A DNA stretch of 64,000 bases from JASJBU01 sp963790775 (GCA_963790775.1 CAWBPR010000005.1:372001-436000), one strand, 5' to 3'. Shown: positions 55,917 to 64,000, counted from the stretch's first letter. Translations and numbers: made by a program. The notes: generated by a model not told the origin, from the sequence alone.

Positions 55917-56162
55917 ATGCAAAAGGTTATCCGTAACAACCAGGATCTCGGTGCGGCCATCCGCCTGGCACGCAAGGCAAGCAGTTTGCGCCAGGTCGAT
56001 GTCGCCCGGAAGGCGTCTGTCCGACAGGCTCTGGTCTCTGACCTGGAGAATGGCGCGACCACGGCAAGGCTCGACACCGTGATCCGGGTACTGGCGGCGC
56101 TGGACCTGGACCTGTCCGTCGTCCCGCGTCGGACAACCGGCTTCGATCCCACGGAGTACTAA
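55917..56162 (+). CDS. hipB: HipB-like XRE antitoxin
   Basis: 81 residues, an XRE helix-turn-helix: LGAAIRLARKASSLRQVDVA, then RQALVSDLENGATTARLDTV and IRVLAALDLDLSVVPRR. It should repress its own operon through the repeats upstream and hold the HipA kinase inactive. In most hipBA operons hipA starts a few bases later; here 165 bases intervene because a small element is inserted. Confidence 0.92.
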   Translation: MQKVIRNNQDLGAAIRLARKASSLRQVDVARKASVRQALVSDLENGATTARLDTVIRVLAALDLDLSVVPRRTTGFDPTEY

Positions 56163-56167
56163 AAGGA

Positions 56168-56322
56168 GCCTGTCCGGGAATAGAGAACCTACTGCGGAAA
56201 AGCCCTTTCGGCCCATTTTTCCGCTCATTCTCGTTGAATATGAATCACTATTTGCCTCAAATCACCGAAAAAATGGACTTGAAATGGCTTCCCCTCGCGA
56301 TGGCTTCTATTCCCGGGCAGGC
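56168..56322. mobile_element. MITE-like inverted-repeat element between hipB and hipA
   Basis: 155 bases bounded by 17-bp terminal inverted repeats: GCCTGTCCGGGAATAGA (56168-56184) and, on the other strand, GCCTGCCCGGGAATAGA (56306-56322), one mismatch. The match can be extended outward to AGG/AGG with one more mismatch (56164-56326). There is no open frame inside. Removing it would place AAGGA five bases before the hipA GTG, so it has split the hipA ribosome site from its start. No clear target duplication is visible. It may be a relic of a DDE element. Confidence 0.75.
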
Positions 56323-56327
56323 ACCTA

Positions 56328-57626
56328 GTGGGACGTAAACGCCAGGGACGCGTGCTGGATGTGTATCTCGGCTCAAGTCAGATCGGCCAGTATTCCCGTG
56401 CGCCAAACGGTGCAACTTCGTTTCGCTATGCGCCGGACTGGTTGTTGTCTGACCGTGCATTCCCCATCTCTCTGTCCATGCCGCTGTCCGATCGGATCTG
56501 GTCCGGGGAGGGTGTGACCAGCTACTTCGATGGACTGTTGCCCGATGATCACGTCGTCAGGGATAAAATCGCAGCGCGCGAGCACGCGGAGAGTGCCGGC
56601 ATCTTTGATCTGCTGGCCGTCATCGGGCGCGATTGCGTGGGTGCTCTGCGCTTCGTGCCGGAAGGTGTGGATCCTGGCGACCCGACCAAAATGGCATATC
56701 GGCCAGTCACCGACGAAGAGATTGCGGCCAAGCTTACTGCCCTTGGCACCAATCCCCTAGGCCTGTATGCCGATGAGGATGACTTTCGTATCTCGATTGC
56801 TGGGGTGCAGGAGAAGACCGCCTTTCTCCGGATCGACGATCAATGGCAGTTGCCGCTCGGGCCGACACCGACCTCCCATATCTTCAAACCCGCCATGAAG
56901 GCAGGTCCGGACGGCGCCGATTTTTCCGACACTCCCTGGAACGAATGGTTGTGTCTCATGTTGTGTCGGGCCCTGGGCCTGGAGACGGCCAATGCTGAGG
57001 TGAGGATATTCGACGGCAAGCCCGTGCTCGTCGTGGAAAGGTTCGACCGGACCTGGCAGGAAGGTGTACTGTACCGGCTGCCGCAAGAGGATATCTGCCA
57101 GGCGCTGGGAGTCCCACCCCTGCGGAAATATCAAAGCGATGGCGGCCCCGGCATCGTCGAGGTACTGGAATTTCTCAATGGCGCAGTTGCCCCGCATGAA
57201 GACCGCTTGACCTTCATGAAGGCGCAAATCGTCTTTTGGTTGCTGGCCGCTATCGACGGTCATGCCAAGAACTTCTCCATATTTCTCACCCCCGGTGGCT
57301 ACCGCCTGACGCCGCTCTATGACGTAATGTCCGCGGCGCCCTACCCGCAATTCCCGGCTCAGAAGATCAAGCTGGCAATGGCGCTTGGGGACAAGGGATA
57401 TTATCGCCTCAACCAGATCCAGCTCCGACATTTCTACCAGACCGGCCAGAAAGCCGGGCTGTATAAGCAGGATCTGGAGAGTATCTTCTCGGACCTGTCA
57501 GCGCGGATGGAGGGTGCAATCGCCGAGGTGGCTGCACTGGCCGCCGACGTTGGGATGCCGGAATCAACAGCTGGCCCAATTCTGGCTGGTGTCATCAAGC
57601 GGGCGGGCATGATAGAAAACCTCTGA
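56328..57626 (+). CDS. hipA: HipA-like serine/threonine kinase toxin
   Basis: 432 residues, full length. HipA N-terminal fold, then the kinase with SIAGVQEKTAF (the loop holding the autophosphorylated Ser in HipA), SHIFKP with the ATP-binding Lys, RFDR, QEDICQALG, catalytic D310 (DGHAKNFS) and metal-binding D332 (PLYDVMS). HipA phosphorylates glutamyl-tRNA synthetase and blocks translation. The GTG start now lacks a ribosome site because the element upstream has displaced it; poor translation is expected unless the element supplies one. It ends 18 bases before hsdM. Confidence 0.93.
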   Translation: MGRKRQGRVLDVYLGSSQIGQYSRAPNGATSFRYAPDWLLSDRAFPISLSMPLSDRIWSGEGVTSYFDGLLPDDHVVRDKIAAREHAESAGIFDLLAVIGRDCVGALRFVPEGVDPGDPTKMAYRPVTDEEIAAKLTALGTNPLGLYADEDDFRISIAGVQEKTAFLRIDDQWQLPLGPTPTSHIFKPAMKAGPDGADFSDTPWNEWLCLMLCRALGLETANAEVRIFDGKPVLVVERFDRTWQEGVLYRLPQEDICQALGVPPLRKYQSDGGPGIVEVLEFLNGAVAPHEDRLTFMKAQIVFWLLAAIDGHAKNFSIFLTPGGYRLTPLYDVMSAAPYPQFPAQKIKLAMALGDKGYYRLNQIQLRHFYQTGQKAGLYKQDLESIFSDLSARMEGAIAEVAALAADVGMPESTAGPILAGVIKRAGMIENL

Positions 57627-57644
57627 AATACAATAGCCAGAATT

Positions 57645-59816
57645 ATGTCTCAACTCGAACACATTGAAGCCATCGAAAAACGCCTGTGGAGTGCCGCCGA
57701 TAACCTGCGCGCCAACTCCAACTACGCCAGTAACGAATACTTCCTGCCCGTCATGGGCCTGGTGTTCCTGCGCCATGCCTACAGCCGCTATCTGACAGTA
57801 AAGAAAAAGATCGAGCCCAACCTGCCCAGTCGCGGCGGCAAGACGCGCGCCCTGACCAAGGAAGACTTCTCCCAGCAGAGCGCCATCTTCCTGCGGCCGA
57901 AGGCACAGTTCGACCACCTTGTGGCCCTGCCCGACAGCAAGGATCGAGCCCGCGCCATCATCGAGGCGATGGAGTCCATCGAGACAGACTACGAGAACCT
58001 GCGCGGCGTATTGCCCAAGGGCGAATATCAGGAACTCGACAACCAGGTCCTCGGCCAGTTGCTGCGCACCCTCAACCCCGATGAGCTGAAGAAGGTCTCC
58101 GGCGACGTCTTCGGCCGCATCTACGAATACTTCCTCACCCAGTTCGCCGACCAGAAGGCCCACGACGGCGGCGAGTTCTTCACCCCCATCTCGCTGGTCT
58201 CACTGATCGCCCATGTGCTCGACCCCGAGCGCGGCACCGTGCTGGACCCGGCCTGCGGCTCCGGCGGCATGTTCGTGCAGAGCGCGCGCATCGTCGAGGA
58301 GCACGGCGAGAGCCCCACCGAGCGGCTCACCTTCCGTGGCCTGGAAAAGAACGCCACCACCATCCGGCTGGCCAAGATGAACCTGGCCGTCCACGGCCTG
58401 GAAGGCGATATCCAGAAGGCCATCACCTACTACGAAGACCCGCACGAACTGGTCGGCAAGGCCGACTACGTGATGGCCAATCCGCCCTTCAACGTGGACG
58501 AGATCGACGCCGACAAGGTCAAGAGCGACCCGCGCCTGCCCTTCGGCCTGCCCGGCGTGAACAAAAAGGAGAAGGTCAGCAACGGCAACTACGTCTGGAT
58601 CAGCTACTTCTACAGCTACCTGAGCGACAAGGGCCGCGCCGGTTTCGTCATGTCCTCCCAGGCCTCCAGCGCCGGTGGTGGCGAGGCCAAGGTGCGGCAG
58701 AAGCTCGTTGAAACCGGCGACGTGGACGCGATGATCGCGATCCGTTCCAATTTCTTCTACACCCGCACCGTTCCCTGCGAGCTGTGGTTCTTGAATCGCA
58801 ACAAGCCCAAAGCACAGAAAGACAAGGTGCTGATGATCGATGCGCGCAACGTCTACCGCAAGGTCACGCGCAAGATCTACGATTTCAGTCCCGAACAACA
58901 GCAAAACCTGCAAGCCATCGTCTGGCTCTACCGGGGCGAAACCGAACGCTATCTGGCACTGGTTTCTGAATACCTCGGCCGTGTCGCGGATGAAGCGCAA
59001 GCCTGTATCGAATGGGAAGACGAGGAGGGTCAGACGCTGCAGCCACTACCCAAATATGTCGAATCCCTGAAAGCACTGAGAAAAGCCATCGCGCCTTTTC
59101 TCAAGAGTCTGCCGGCAAAAGGCCAATACAGGGAATTGGCCACGGAATTGGATAAGGAATTTGCACTGTTTAGACAGGATATCGAGCAGTTCCACAAGAG
59201 TGCCCAAAAGGCAGCCCGGCAATGGGAGGCGGCGCCTGATACCAACACCGCATTGGTCAAGCTCACTAGGCAGTTCGAGCCAATGGCCGAGGCCAGCCGC
59301 GACCTGATCAAACAGACTGACCTCATCTATAAGCTCGCCACCCGCCTGATCGACGAAATCGAAAACGTAGGTCGGGTTACGACTGCACGGATGCAGGAGG
59401 TAGAGCAACGCATGGATCAGTTGCCGAGCGAAAGCGTAACCCGACAACCCGGTTCGACCCGCGACATTACCCGCGCACGCAAGGCCGCCGACGAGGCCCG
59501 CCATCTCGCGGTCGAACAGCTCAAACAGGTGCGCTACTTCTGGAAACAGGCCCACTGGCTCATCGAACGCTTTCCCAAGGCCAAACTGCGCGACGTGGAA
59601 GGGCTGGTGAAACTGGTCGATCTCAAGGAGATCGAAGCCAACGACTGGAGCCTCACCCCCGGCCGCTACGTCGGCGTTACCCCTGAGATCGAGGATGAAG
59701 ATTTCGACTTCGAGGAGACCCTGCGCGAAATCCACGTCGAGCTGGAAGATCTCAACGCCGAGGCCGTCACTCTGGCAGCGACCATCAAAAGGAATTTTGA
59801 GGAGTTGGGGATATGA
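57645..59816 (+). CDS. hsdM: Type I restriction-modification methyltransferase subunit HsdM
   Basis: 723 residues. N-terminal HsdM bundle (LRANSNYASNEYFLPVMGLV), SAM-binding motif DPACGSGGMF (near 200) and catalytic NPPF (near 279, for N6-adenine). The C-terminal 270 residues are an added, largely helical coiled-coil region (about 440-700), longer than in classical HsdM and typical of one subgroup. Codon use is more GC-rich than in the following hsdS. Its stop overlaps the hsdS start by four bases (ATGA). It needs HsdS for target recognition. Confidence 0.95.
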   Translation: MSQLEHIEAIEKRLWSAADNLRANSNYASNEYFLPVMGLVFLRHAYSRYLTVKKKIEPNLPSRGGKTRALTKEDFSQQSAIFLRPKAQFDHLVALPDSKDRARAIIEAMESIETDYENLRGVLPKGEYQELDNQVLGQLLRTLNPDELKKVSGDVFGRIYEYFLTQFADQKAHDGGEFFTPISLVSLIAHVLDPERGTVLDPACGSGGMFVQSARIVEEHGESPTERLTFRGLEKNATTIRLAKMNLAVHGLEGDIQKAITYYEDPHELVGKADYVMANPPFNVDEIDADKVKSDPRLPFGLPGVNKKEKVSNGNYVWISYFYSYLSDKGRAGFVMSSQASSAGGGEAKVRQKLVETGDVDAMIAIRSNFFYTRTVPCELWFLNRNKPKAQKDKVLMIDARNVYRKVTRKIYDFSPEQQQNLQAIVWLYRGETERYLALVSEYLGRVADEAQACIEWEDEEGQTLQPLPKYVESLKALRKAIAPFLKSLPAKGQYRELATELDKEFALFRQDIEQFHKSAQKAARQWEAAPDTNTALVKLTRQFEPMAEASRDLIKQTDLIYKLATRLIDEIENVGRVTTARMQEVEQRMDQLPSESVTRQPGSTRDITRARKAADEARHLAVEQLKQVRYFWKQAHWLIERFPKAKLRDVEGLVKLVDLKEIEANDWSLTPGRYVGVTPEIEDEDFDFEETLREIHVELEDLNAEAVTLAATIKRNFEELGI

Positions 59817-61054
59817 GTTGGCCTCAAAAAAAGCTCGAATTACTTGCTTCGAATGAGCACTACTCATTTATCGGAGGGCCATTTGGATCTAAGCTGACCA
59901 CGCGTGACTATGTCGATCATGGCGTCCCAGTTATTCGAGGTTCAAATCTGAATAACGGTCGTTACCTAGATATGAACGACTTTGTATATGTGACCGATTC
60001 AAAGGTTCGCAAGGACTTATCGAGCAATCTCGCTAAGCCACTCGACTTAGTTTTTACACAGCGCGGCACCCTTGGTCAGGTGGCCATTATTCCGGAAGAT
60101 GGGATCTCAGATTGTTATGTGGTTTCCCAGAGTCAAATGAAGCTAACCGTTGACGATGCCAAAGCAGACAGGCTCTTCATCTACTACTACTTCTCAAGTA
60201 ATCAGGCCATTGAGAGAATAACGAATTTCACCTCCTCCTCAGGTGTGCCTCATATCAATTTGACAGTGCTTCGAAATTTCGTAGTTCCTGTCCCTCCGCT
60301 TGAAACTCAGAAGCGCATCGCCTCCATCCTATCAGCATATGACGACCTGATCGAAAATAACCGGCGGCGGATACAGTTGCTGGAACAGGCAGCACGGCTG
60401 CTCTACAAGGAATGGTTCGTCCACCTCTGCTTCCCCGGCCATGAACATGTCAAAATCAAAGACGGCGTACCGGAGGGGTGGGAGGATACCTTCTTACCGG
60501 ACGTGATTGAAATTAACCCAAAAACACGAATTGAAAAGGGAAAGGAAATACTCTATGTGCCGATGTCGGCGCTATCTGAATCGGGAATGACTGCGGACGT
60601 TCGCGATTTCAAACTTAGAGATAAACACACTACTGTGAAATTCAAAAAGCACGACGTGCTACTTGCTAGAATTACTCCTTGTCTTGAAAACGGGAAAACA
60701 GGGCTCGCATATTATTTGGAAGATGGCGAGGTAGCCTGTGGGTCAATGGAATTTATTGTGCTTAGAGACAAACGTGTAAGCAGTGCGTTTACTTATTGTT
60801 TGGCTCGGTCTTATCCATTCAGGGAAAACGCCATCAAGAGCATGATTGGTTCATCTGGAAGATAGCGAGTACAGGTGTCATGTTTCGATGAGTATCGGGT
60901 TCCTCTACCACCTTCGCATTTACTCGAGATGTTCGACGAAATTGCGAACAAATGCTTTTCACAAATACGAGTATTGATGGGCCAAAATGCTAGACTATCC
61001 AAAGCCCGTGATCTCCTTCTGCCACGCCTGATGAGTGGGGAGGTTAAAGCATAA
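59813..61054 (+). CDS. hsdS: Type I restriction specificity subunit HsdS with in-frame amber codon
   Basis: Two target-recognition domains with the usual conserved parts: the first ends PLETQKRIASILSAYDDLIE, and a helical spacer includes RIQLLEQAARLLYKEWFVHL. The second reaches MIGSSGR and then TAG at 60863-60865. The same frame goes on as RVQVSCFDEYRVPLPPSHLL and LSKARDLLLPRLMSGEVKA to TAA at 61052-61054. The family motif here is GRQRV, so TAG replaces CAG (Gln 351). Full length would be 413 residues; as read, 350, lacking the last conserved helix. Without read-through or suppression, specificity complex assembly is probably impaired. AT content is higher than in hsdM, as usual for exchanged hsdS. 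Confidence 0.88.
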
Positions 61055-61056
61055 AA

Positions 61057-61968
61057 ATGAAAACTAATTATTCCCTGTTCAATCGGCAGAAAGTGCTTGT
61101 TGCACTGTTGCACGCACTGGGTGGCAAGGTGAGCAACCTGGATTACCAGAAGTTGCTGTTCCTGTTTTGCCAGGAAGTTGAGGTTGAGCCGAGTTACGAA
61201 TTCGTTCCTTACCATTTTGGGGCCTTTTCGTTCACTTCTTATGCTGATCGCCGAAAGTTGATGGAACGCGGCCTATTGGCGGATGACAATGACGTGTGGG
61301 AATTAACGGATGCCGGTAATGAGGTCGCGGGTACGATCGGGACGGAGCCTGATGGGATGCGTGATTTTGTCAACCAATACCGTAGCCTTCGTGGAAATGC
61401 CCTGATCGCTGAAACCTACCGGAGATACCCGTATTACGGTATACAAAGTCAGATCGCCGAAAAAGTGCTGCGCGGCGATGCAAAGGCATTGAAAGAAATC
61501 AGGACGGCCCGCCCTGCGAAAAGTCAACCGGGTCTTGCCACCATCGGTTACGAAGGCCGCACACTGGAGGCCTATCTCAATATATTGCTTGAAGACGGGG
61601 TGACTTTGCTCTGTGATGTTCGCCGCAACGCTTTGAGCCGAAAATATGGTTTTTCCAAAGGTACGCTCTCCAAGGGCTGCGAGGGCGTGGGTATCCGCTA
61701 CGAACACCTGCCTGAACTCGGTATTGATTCCAAATTCCGGAAAGGCCTCTCCACACAGGAATCCTATGATCGCCTGTTTGACCAATATGAACGCGAAGTT
61801 CTGCCCCGGCAGACGGATGCACTTGGAATTCTTGCCAAATGGATGGGGCAGGGCGAGAGGGTGGCGCTGACCTGTTATGAACACCTGCCCGGTCAGTGTC
61901 ACCGACATTGTGTGTCTGAGGCTTTGGAACAGCGCCTGGGAAGCAAGTACTCCACGAGGCATCTATAG
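61057..61968 (+). CDS. DUF488 protein with N-terminal winged-helix-like region
   Basis: 303 residues. Residues 1-100 (QKVLVALLHALGGKVSNLDY, then PYHFGAFSFTSYADRRKL and WELTDAG) look like a winged-helix module. Residues about 165-300 are DUF488: TIGYEGRTLEAYLNILLEDG, LLCDVRRNALSRKYGFSKG, GIRYEHLPELGI, and LTCYEHLPGQCHRHCV with the conserved Cys-His cluster. DUF488 function is not established, though it recurs in defence loci. It starts two bases after the end of full-length hsdS and appears inserted between hsdS and hsdR. Confidence 0.88.
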   Translation: MKTNYSLFNRQKVLVALLHALGGKVSNLDYQKLLFLFCQEVEVEPSYEFVPYHFGAFSFTSYADRRKLMERGLLADDNDVWELTDAGNEVAGTIGTEPDGMRDFVNQYRSLRGNALIAETYRRYPYYGIQSQIAEKVLRGDAKALKEIRTARPAKSQPGLATIGYEGRTLEAYLNILLEDGVTLLCDVRRNALSRKYGFSKGTLSKGCEGVGIRYEHLPELGIDSKFRKGLSTQESYDRLFDQYEREVLPRQTDALGILAKWMGQGERVALTCYEHLPGQCHRHCVSEALEQRLGSKYSTRHL

Positions 61969-61977
61969 GGAACTTGA

Positions 61978-62802
61978 ATAACCAAGGAACGCTTTCTTAT
62001 CACGGTCAAGACATACCCGACTTTATCCAAAACCTACGGCGAGACGGTCTGCACGGCGGGTATCCGGGAGGATGGATCGTGGGTCCGTTTATACCCCGTT
62101 CCCTTCCGGCGGCTTAATCAAGCACAGCAGTACAGGAAGTACAACTGGATCGAATGTCGGTTGCAGCGGAATCTAAAAGATCCCCGGCCGGAATCGTTTC
62201 GGCCACTGGACCCTGCCGAGTTGATCCCGATATCCCACATGGATACAGTCAGTGAGTGGCGGGAACGTCGCCAGTTGATTCTGAACAAGGCTCGGGTCTA
62301 TACAAGGCTGGAGGAGTTGATTTCCGGGGCGAAGGATAACCGCCTGTCTCTGGCTGTTTTCAAACCGGCAAGGATTCTCGGCTTTGTCTGGGAAGCAGAA
62401 GACAGGGAATGGGATGCAGACAAGCTCCGGCAAATGCGGGAAATGTATAAGCAAATGGATATGTTCGAGGACAACGCCTGGCGTGAAACCTTTCGCATTA
62501 TCCCTAAACTACCCTACAGTTTTTCCTACCGCTTTCATGACGCTGATGGCCGTGAATCGAAAATGCAGATTCTGGACTGGGAGGTGGGCGCGCTTTTCTG
62601 GAACTGCATGAAGGCTTGTAACAATGATGAGAGCCTTGCACTAGAAAAGGTTCGGGCGAAGTACCTTGATGAATTTTTGACAAAGGATCTACATTTATTC
62701 CTGGGTACAACACAACAATTCCATTTTGTAGCTCCCAATCCGTGGGTGGTTATCGGTGTCTTTCCTGTGCCACACAAAATGCAGGATGATCTGTTTACGT
62801 GA
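61978..62802 (+). CDS. Dual-OB-like DUF488 partner, non-canonical ATA start
   Basis: The frame is open from 61978 to 62802 (274 residues) and begins TKERFLITVKTYPTLSKTYG, then AGIREDGSWVRLYPVPFRRL, a pattern I recall from dual-OB-domain proteins that accompany DUF488. No ATG, GTG or TTG occurs before TTG 62161, which would delete these conserved blocks. At 61978 the codon ATA stands five bases after GGGAA, exactly where ATG is expected. So the start is either a rare AUA codon, a G-to-A mutation, or a read error. The name is from memory of family patterns. Confidence 0.65.
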   Translation: MTKERFLITVKTYPTLSKTYGETVCTAGIREDGSWVRLYPVPFRRLNQAQQYRKYNWIECRLQRNLKDPRPESFRPLDPAELIPISHMDTVSEWRERRQLILNKARVYTRLEELISGAKDNRLSLAVFKPARILGFVWEAEDREWDADKLRQMREMYKQMDMFEDNAWRETFRIIPKLPYSFSYRFHDADGRESKMQILDWEVGALFWNCMKACNNDESLALEKVRAKYLDEFLTKDLHLFLGTTQQFHFVAPNPWVVIGVFPVPHKMQDDLFT

Positions 62803-63039
62803 ATGGAAGAGGCAGATTTGAAGGTGAAAAACGCTGGCGGCGATACCGGCCTGGTTGAATGGCTATTGAACACAATATTGGTAAATCAGTCCGAAACAAT
62901 GGTTGTTTTGTCTAATAGATGAGCGATGCAGGATAAAAATATCGTGTTATCAGTGAGTTATTTGTATGGCGGATTACGGTGAATCATGGCGGTTTGCCAA
63001 TAGGAAGTTCGATAGAAAAGAGTGGAAAAGAAATAAATC

Positions 63040-63243
63040 ATGAGCCCGCCGGCCTACACCGAAGACACCCTTGTCCAGCAGATCACTGCCGACTACCTGG
63101 AGCTGGAATTCGCCTGCCGGTCGGCGTATGCCGGTATTTATGAGAATATAGGGCGGAAATGGCTCATGAGTTACCTCGACTGCTTTATGCGTTGCCATAC
63201 GACAATCGATGAAAACAGACACAATCAGGCGATCTACCAATGA
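63040..63243 (+). pseudogene. HsdR-like N-terminal remnant
   Basis: 67 residues; the first 40 (YTEDTLVQQITADYLELEFA) clearly resemble the start of the hsdR gene at 63882 (YNEDTLVQQTTADYLEQQLG), after which similarity is lost. The DNA is well diverged, so this is not a fresh duplication. It seems to be the stump of another hsdR, now feeding into the antitoxin gene by an ATGA overlap, and it may still provide the ribosome entry for it. Confidence 0.7.
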
Positions 63244-63530
63244 GAAAACAACAGGTTATTGAGTTGCTGGATGCACACAAGGCGGCGTTGTCTGAACGCT
63301 TCGGTGTGACGGAACTCGCGCTGTTCGGCTCGACGGCGCGTGATACGGCAGGTGAGGGCAGCGATGTCGATATTCTTGTTTCCTTCGACGGGCCGGCTAC
63401 CTCGAAACGTTATTTCGGTGTCCAGTTCTATCTGGAGGATCTGCTGGGTTGCCCGGTGGACCTGGTCACGAACAAGGCGCTTCGTCCGGAGCTTCGACCG
63501 TATGTGGAAAAGGAAGCCATCCATGTCTGA
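63240..63530 (+). CDS. MNT-type nucleotidyltransferase antitoxin
   Basis: 96 residues, the minimal nucleotidyltransferase fold: LALFGSTARDTAGEGSDVDI with G30-S31 and metal-binding D42 and D44, and the third-strand segment GCPVDLVTNKAL. In MNT-HEPN systems this enzyme AMPylates a Tyr of the HEPN toxin to silence it. Its ATG overlaps the stop of the hsdR remnant, and its end overlaps the HEPN gene by eight bases. Confidence 0.92.
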   Translation: MRKQQVIELLDAHKAALSERFGVTELALFGSTARDTAGEGSDVDILVSFDGPATSKRYFGVQFYLEDLLGCPVDLVTNKALRPELRPYVEKEAIHV

Positions 63531-63870
63531 TTCGCATACGTCGCAACGGGAATGGCGTTTCTATATTCAGGATATGACTGGTTTCGCGGAAAAGTGCCTG
63601 GCTTATACCGAGGGCATGGACCAGCAAACATTCACATCCAGCAGAATGACCTATGACGCGACCTTGCGTAACCTGGAGCTGATCGGGGAGGCGGCTACCC
63701 ATGTGCCTGATGACATCCGCGCGGCGCATACTGACATTCCCTGGCGGATGATAATAGCCACGCGGAACCGCCTGATTCATGCTTATCTGGGGATCGATGA
63801 GGATACGATCTGGAGCATTATCAGGGACGATATACCTGCGTTGATTACGAAGCTGGAAGAAATAGCCTGA
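63523..63870 (+). CDS. HEPN (DUF86) RNase toxin
   Basis: 115 residues, all helical. The active-site motif RX4HXY is intact: R81-NRLI-H86-A-Y88 within ATRNRLIHAYLGID. The Tyr is the residue AMPylated by the partner in characterised pairs. Other family blocks: MTYDATLRNLELIGEAATHV. HEPN proteins of this kind cleave RNA when unmodified. ATG 63523 lies inside the end of the MNT gene. The pair lies immediately upstream of hsdR, so hsdR loss or repair events could be linked to it. Confidence 0.92.
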   Translation: MSDSHTSQREWRFYIQDMTGFAEKCLAYTEGMDQQTFTSSRMTYDATLRNLELIGEAATHVPDDIRAAHTDIPWRMIIATRNRLIHAYLGIDEDTIWSIIRDDIPALITKLEEIA

Positions 63871-63881
63871 ACTGTTTGTGA

Positions 63882-64000
63882 ATGCCATATAACGAAGACA
63901 CTCTCGTCCAGCAGACCACCGCCGATTACCTGGAACAGCAGCTCGGTTGGCAGTCGGTCTACGCCTACAACAGCGAGGACTTCGGGCAGGACAGTCTACT
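63882..64000 (+). CDS. hsdR: Type I restriction endonuclease subunit HsdR, 5' end
   Basis: The first 39 codons read PYNEDTLVQQTTADYLEQQL, then GWQSVYAYNSEDFGQDSLL, the standard HsdR opening of the group that pairs with this HsdM. The nuclease and helicase domains lie beyond the window edge. It starts 11 bases after the HEPN stop and would be translated from the same message. No strong ribosome site precedes the ATG. Confidence 0.88.
   Translation, partial: MPYNEDTLVQQTTADYLEQQLGWQSVYAYNSEDFGQDSL

Larger units (their letters stand above)
52997..64000. mobile_element. Integrated genomic (defence) island, left end in window
   Basis: Bounded on the left by the tRNA-Pro fragment and open on the right. 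Content is accessory: SWIM protein, UPF0158, HipBA, type I restriction-modification, DUF488, MNT-HEPN. No integrase lies within the window; by the att polarity it should be near the intact tRNA-Pro gene beyond position 64000. The extent is inferred. Confidence 0.6.

Noticed and set aside
62161..62802. TTG 62161 as the start of the DUF488 partner gene
   Set aside because: It would remove two conserved N-terminal blocks that are openly encoded upstream in the same frame back to 61978.

Overview
The window reads as chromosome of a Gammaproteobacterium that oxidises reduced sulfur. The evidence is the rpoZ-spoT-ridA...recG and ubiC-ubiA gene order, soxY/soxZ next to a YeeE-type thiosulfate permease, a diheme cytochrome c, a proteobacterial curli locus and many c-di-GMP proteins. 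A Chromatiales/Sedimenticola-like relative is a guess; no marker here fixes the genus.

Layout. 1-5364 (+): 3' end of a sensor kinase with an apparent frameshift, a REC-HDOD regulator, and a large sensor-PAS-GGDEF-EAL-REC protein. 5511-12850 (-): a compact operon of a PhnD-like binding lipoprotein, a seven-PAS histidine kinase, a single-domain response regulator and a REC-GGDEF-EAL protein, which looks like one ligand-to-c-di-GMP relay. 13105-26686: mostly housekeeping (rpoZ, spoT, ridA, recG, ubiC, ubiA) with a sulfur cassette (soxY, soxZ, YeeE) between ridA and recG. 26956-35751: a membrane GGDEF-EAL protein, YaiI, a DUF255 thioredoxin protein carrying a DsbD-like C-terminal domain, a Sel1 protein and a GspA/GspB pair. 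36309-41080: a curli locus csgD-E-F-G-(curlin)-csgH-like, in which the curlin gene is broken by apparent single-base insertions. 41339-47609 (-): a secreted protein, then a PotD/NspS-like binding protein with a Cache-HAMP-GGDEF-EAL receptor (MbaA-like) split in two by an IS1634-type remnant. 48064-52775: gamma-glutamyltransferase, a VIT-family transporter and an EF-hand membrane protein.

At 52997-53041 lies a 45-bp 3' fragment of a tRNA-Pro gene on the minus strand. Its polarity says everything to its right is an integrated island that runs past the window edge. The island holds a SWIM zinc-finger gene (frameshifted), a UPF0158 gene, hipB-hipA separated by a small inverted-repeat element, and a type I restriction locus (hsdM, hsdS with an in-frame amber codon, hsdR starting at the edge). 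A DUF488 gene, a companion gene without a normal start codon, an hsdR-like 5' remnant and an MNT-HEPN toxin-antitoxin pair sit between hsdS and hsdR.

Themes: signalling dominates. Four GGDEF-EAL proteins, two binding-protein-gated receptors and the curli operon suggest control of biofilm by periplasmic ligands through c-di-GMP. A second theme is damage. Several genes carry single-base lesions, many of them apparent +1 insertions, so sequencing error must be excluded before calling them pseudogenes. No CRISPR array, rRNA or complete tRNA was seen.
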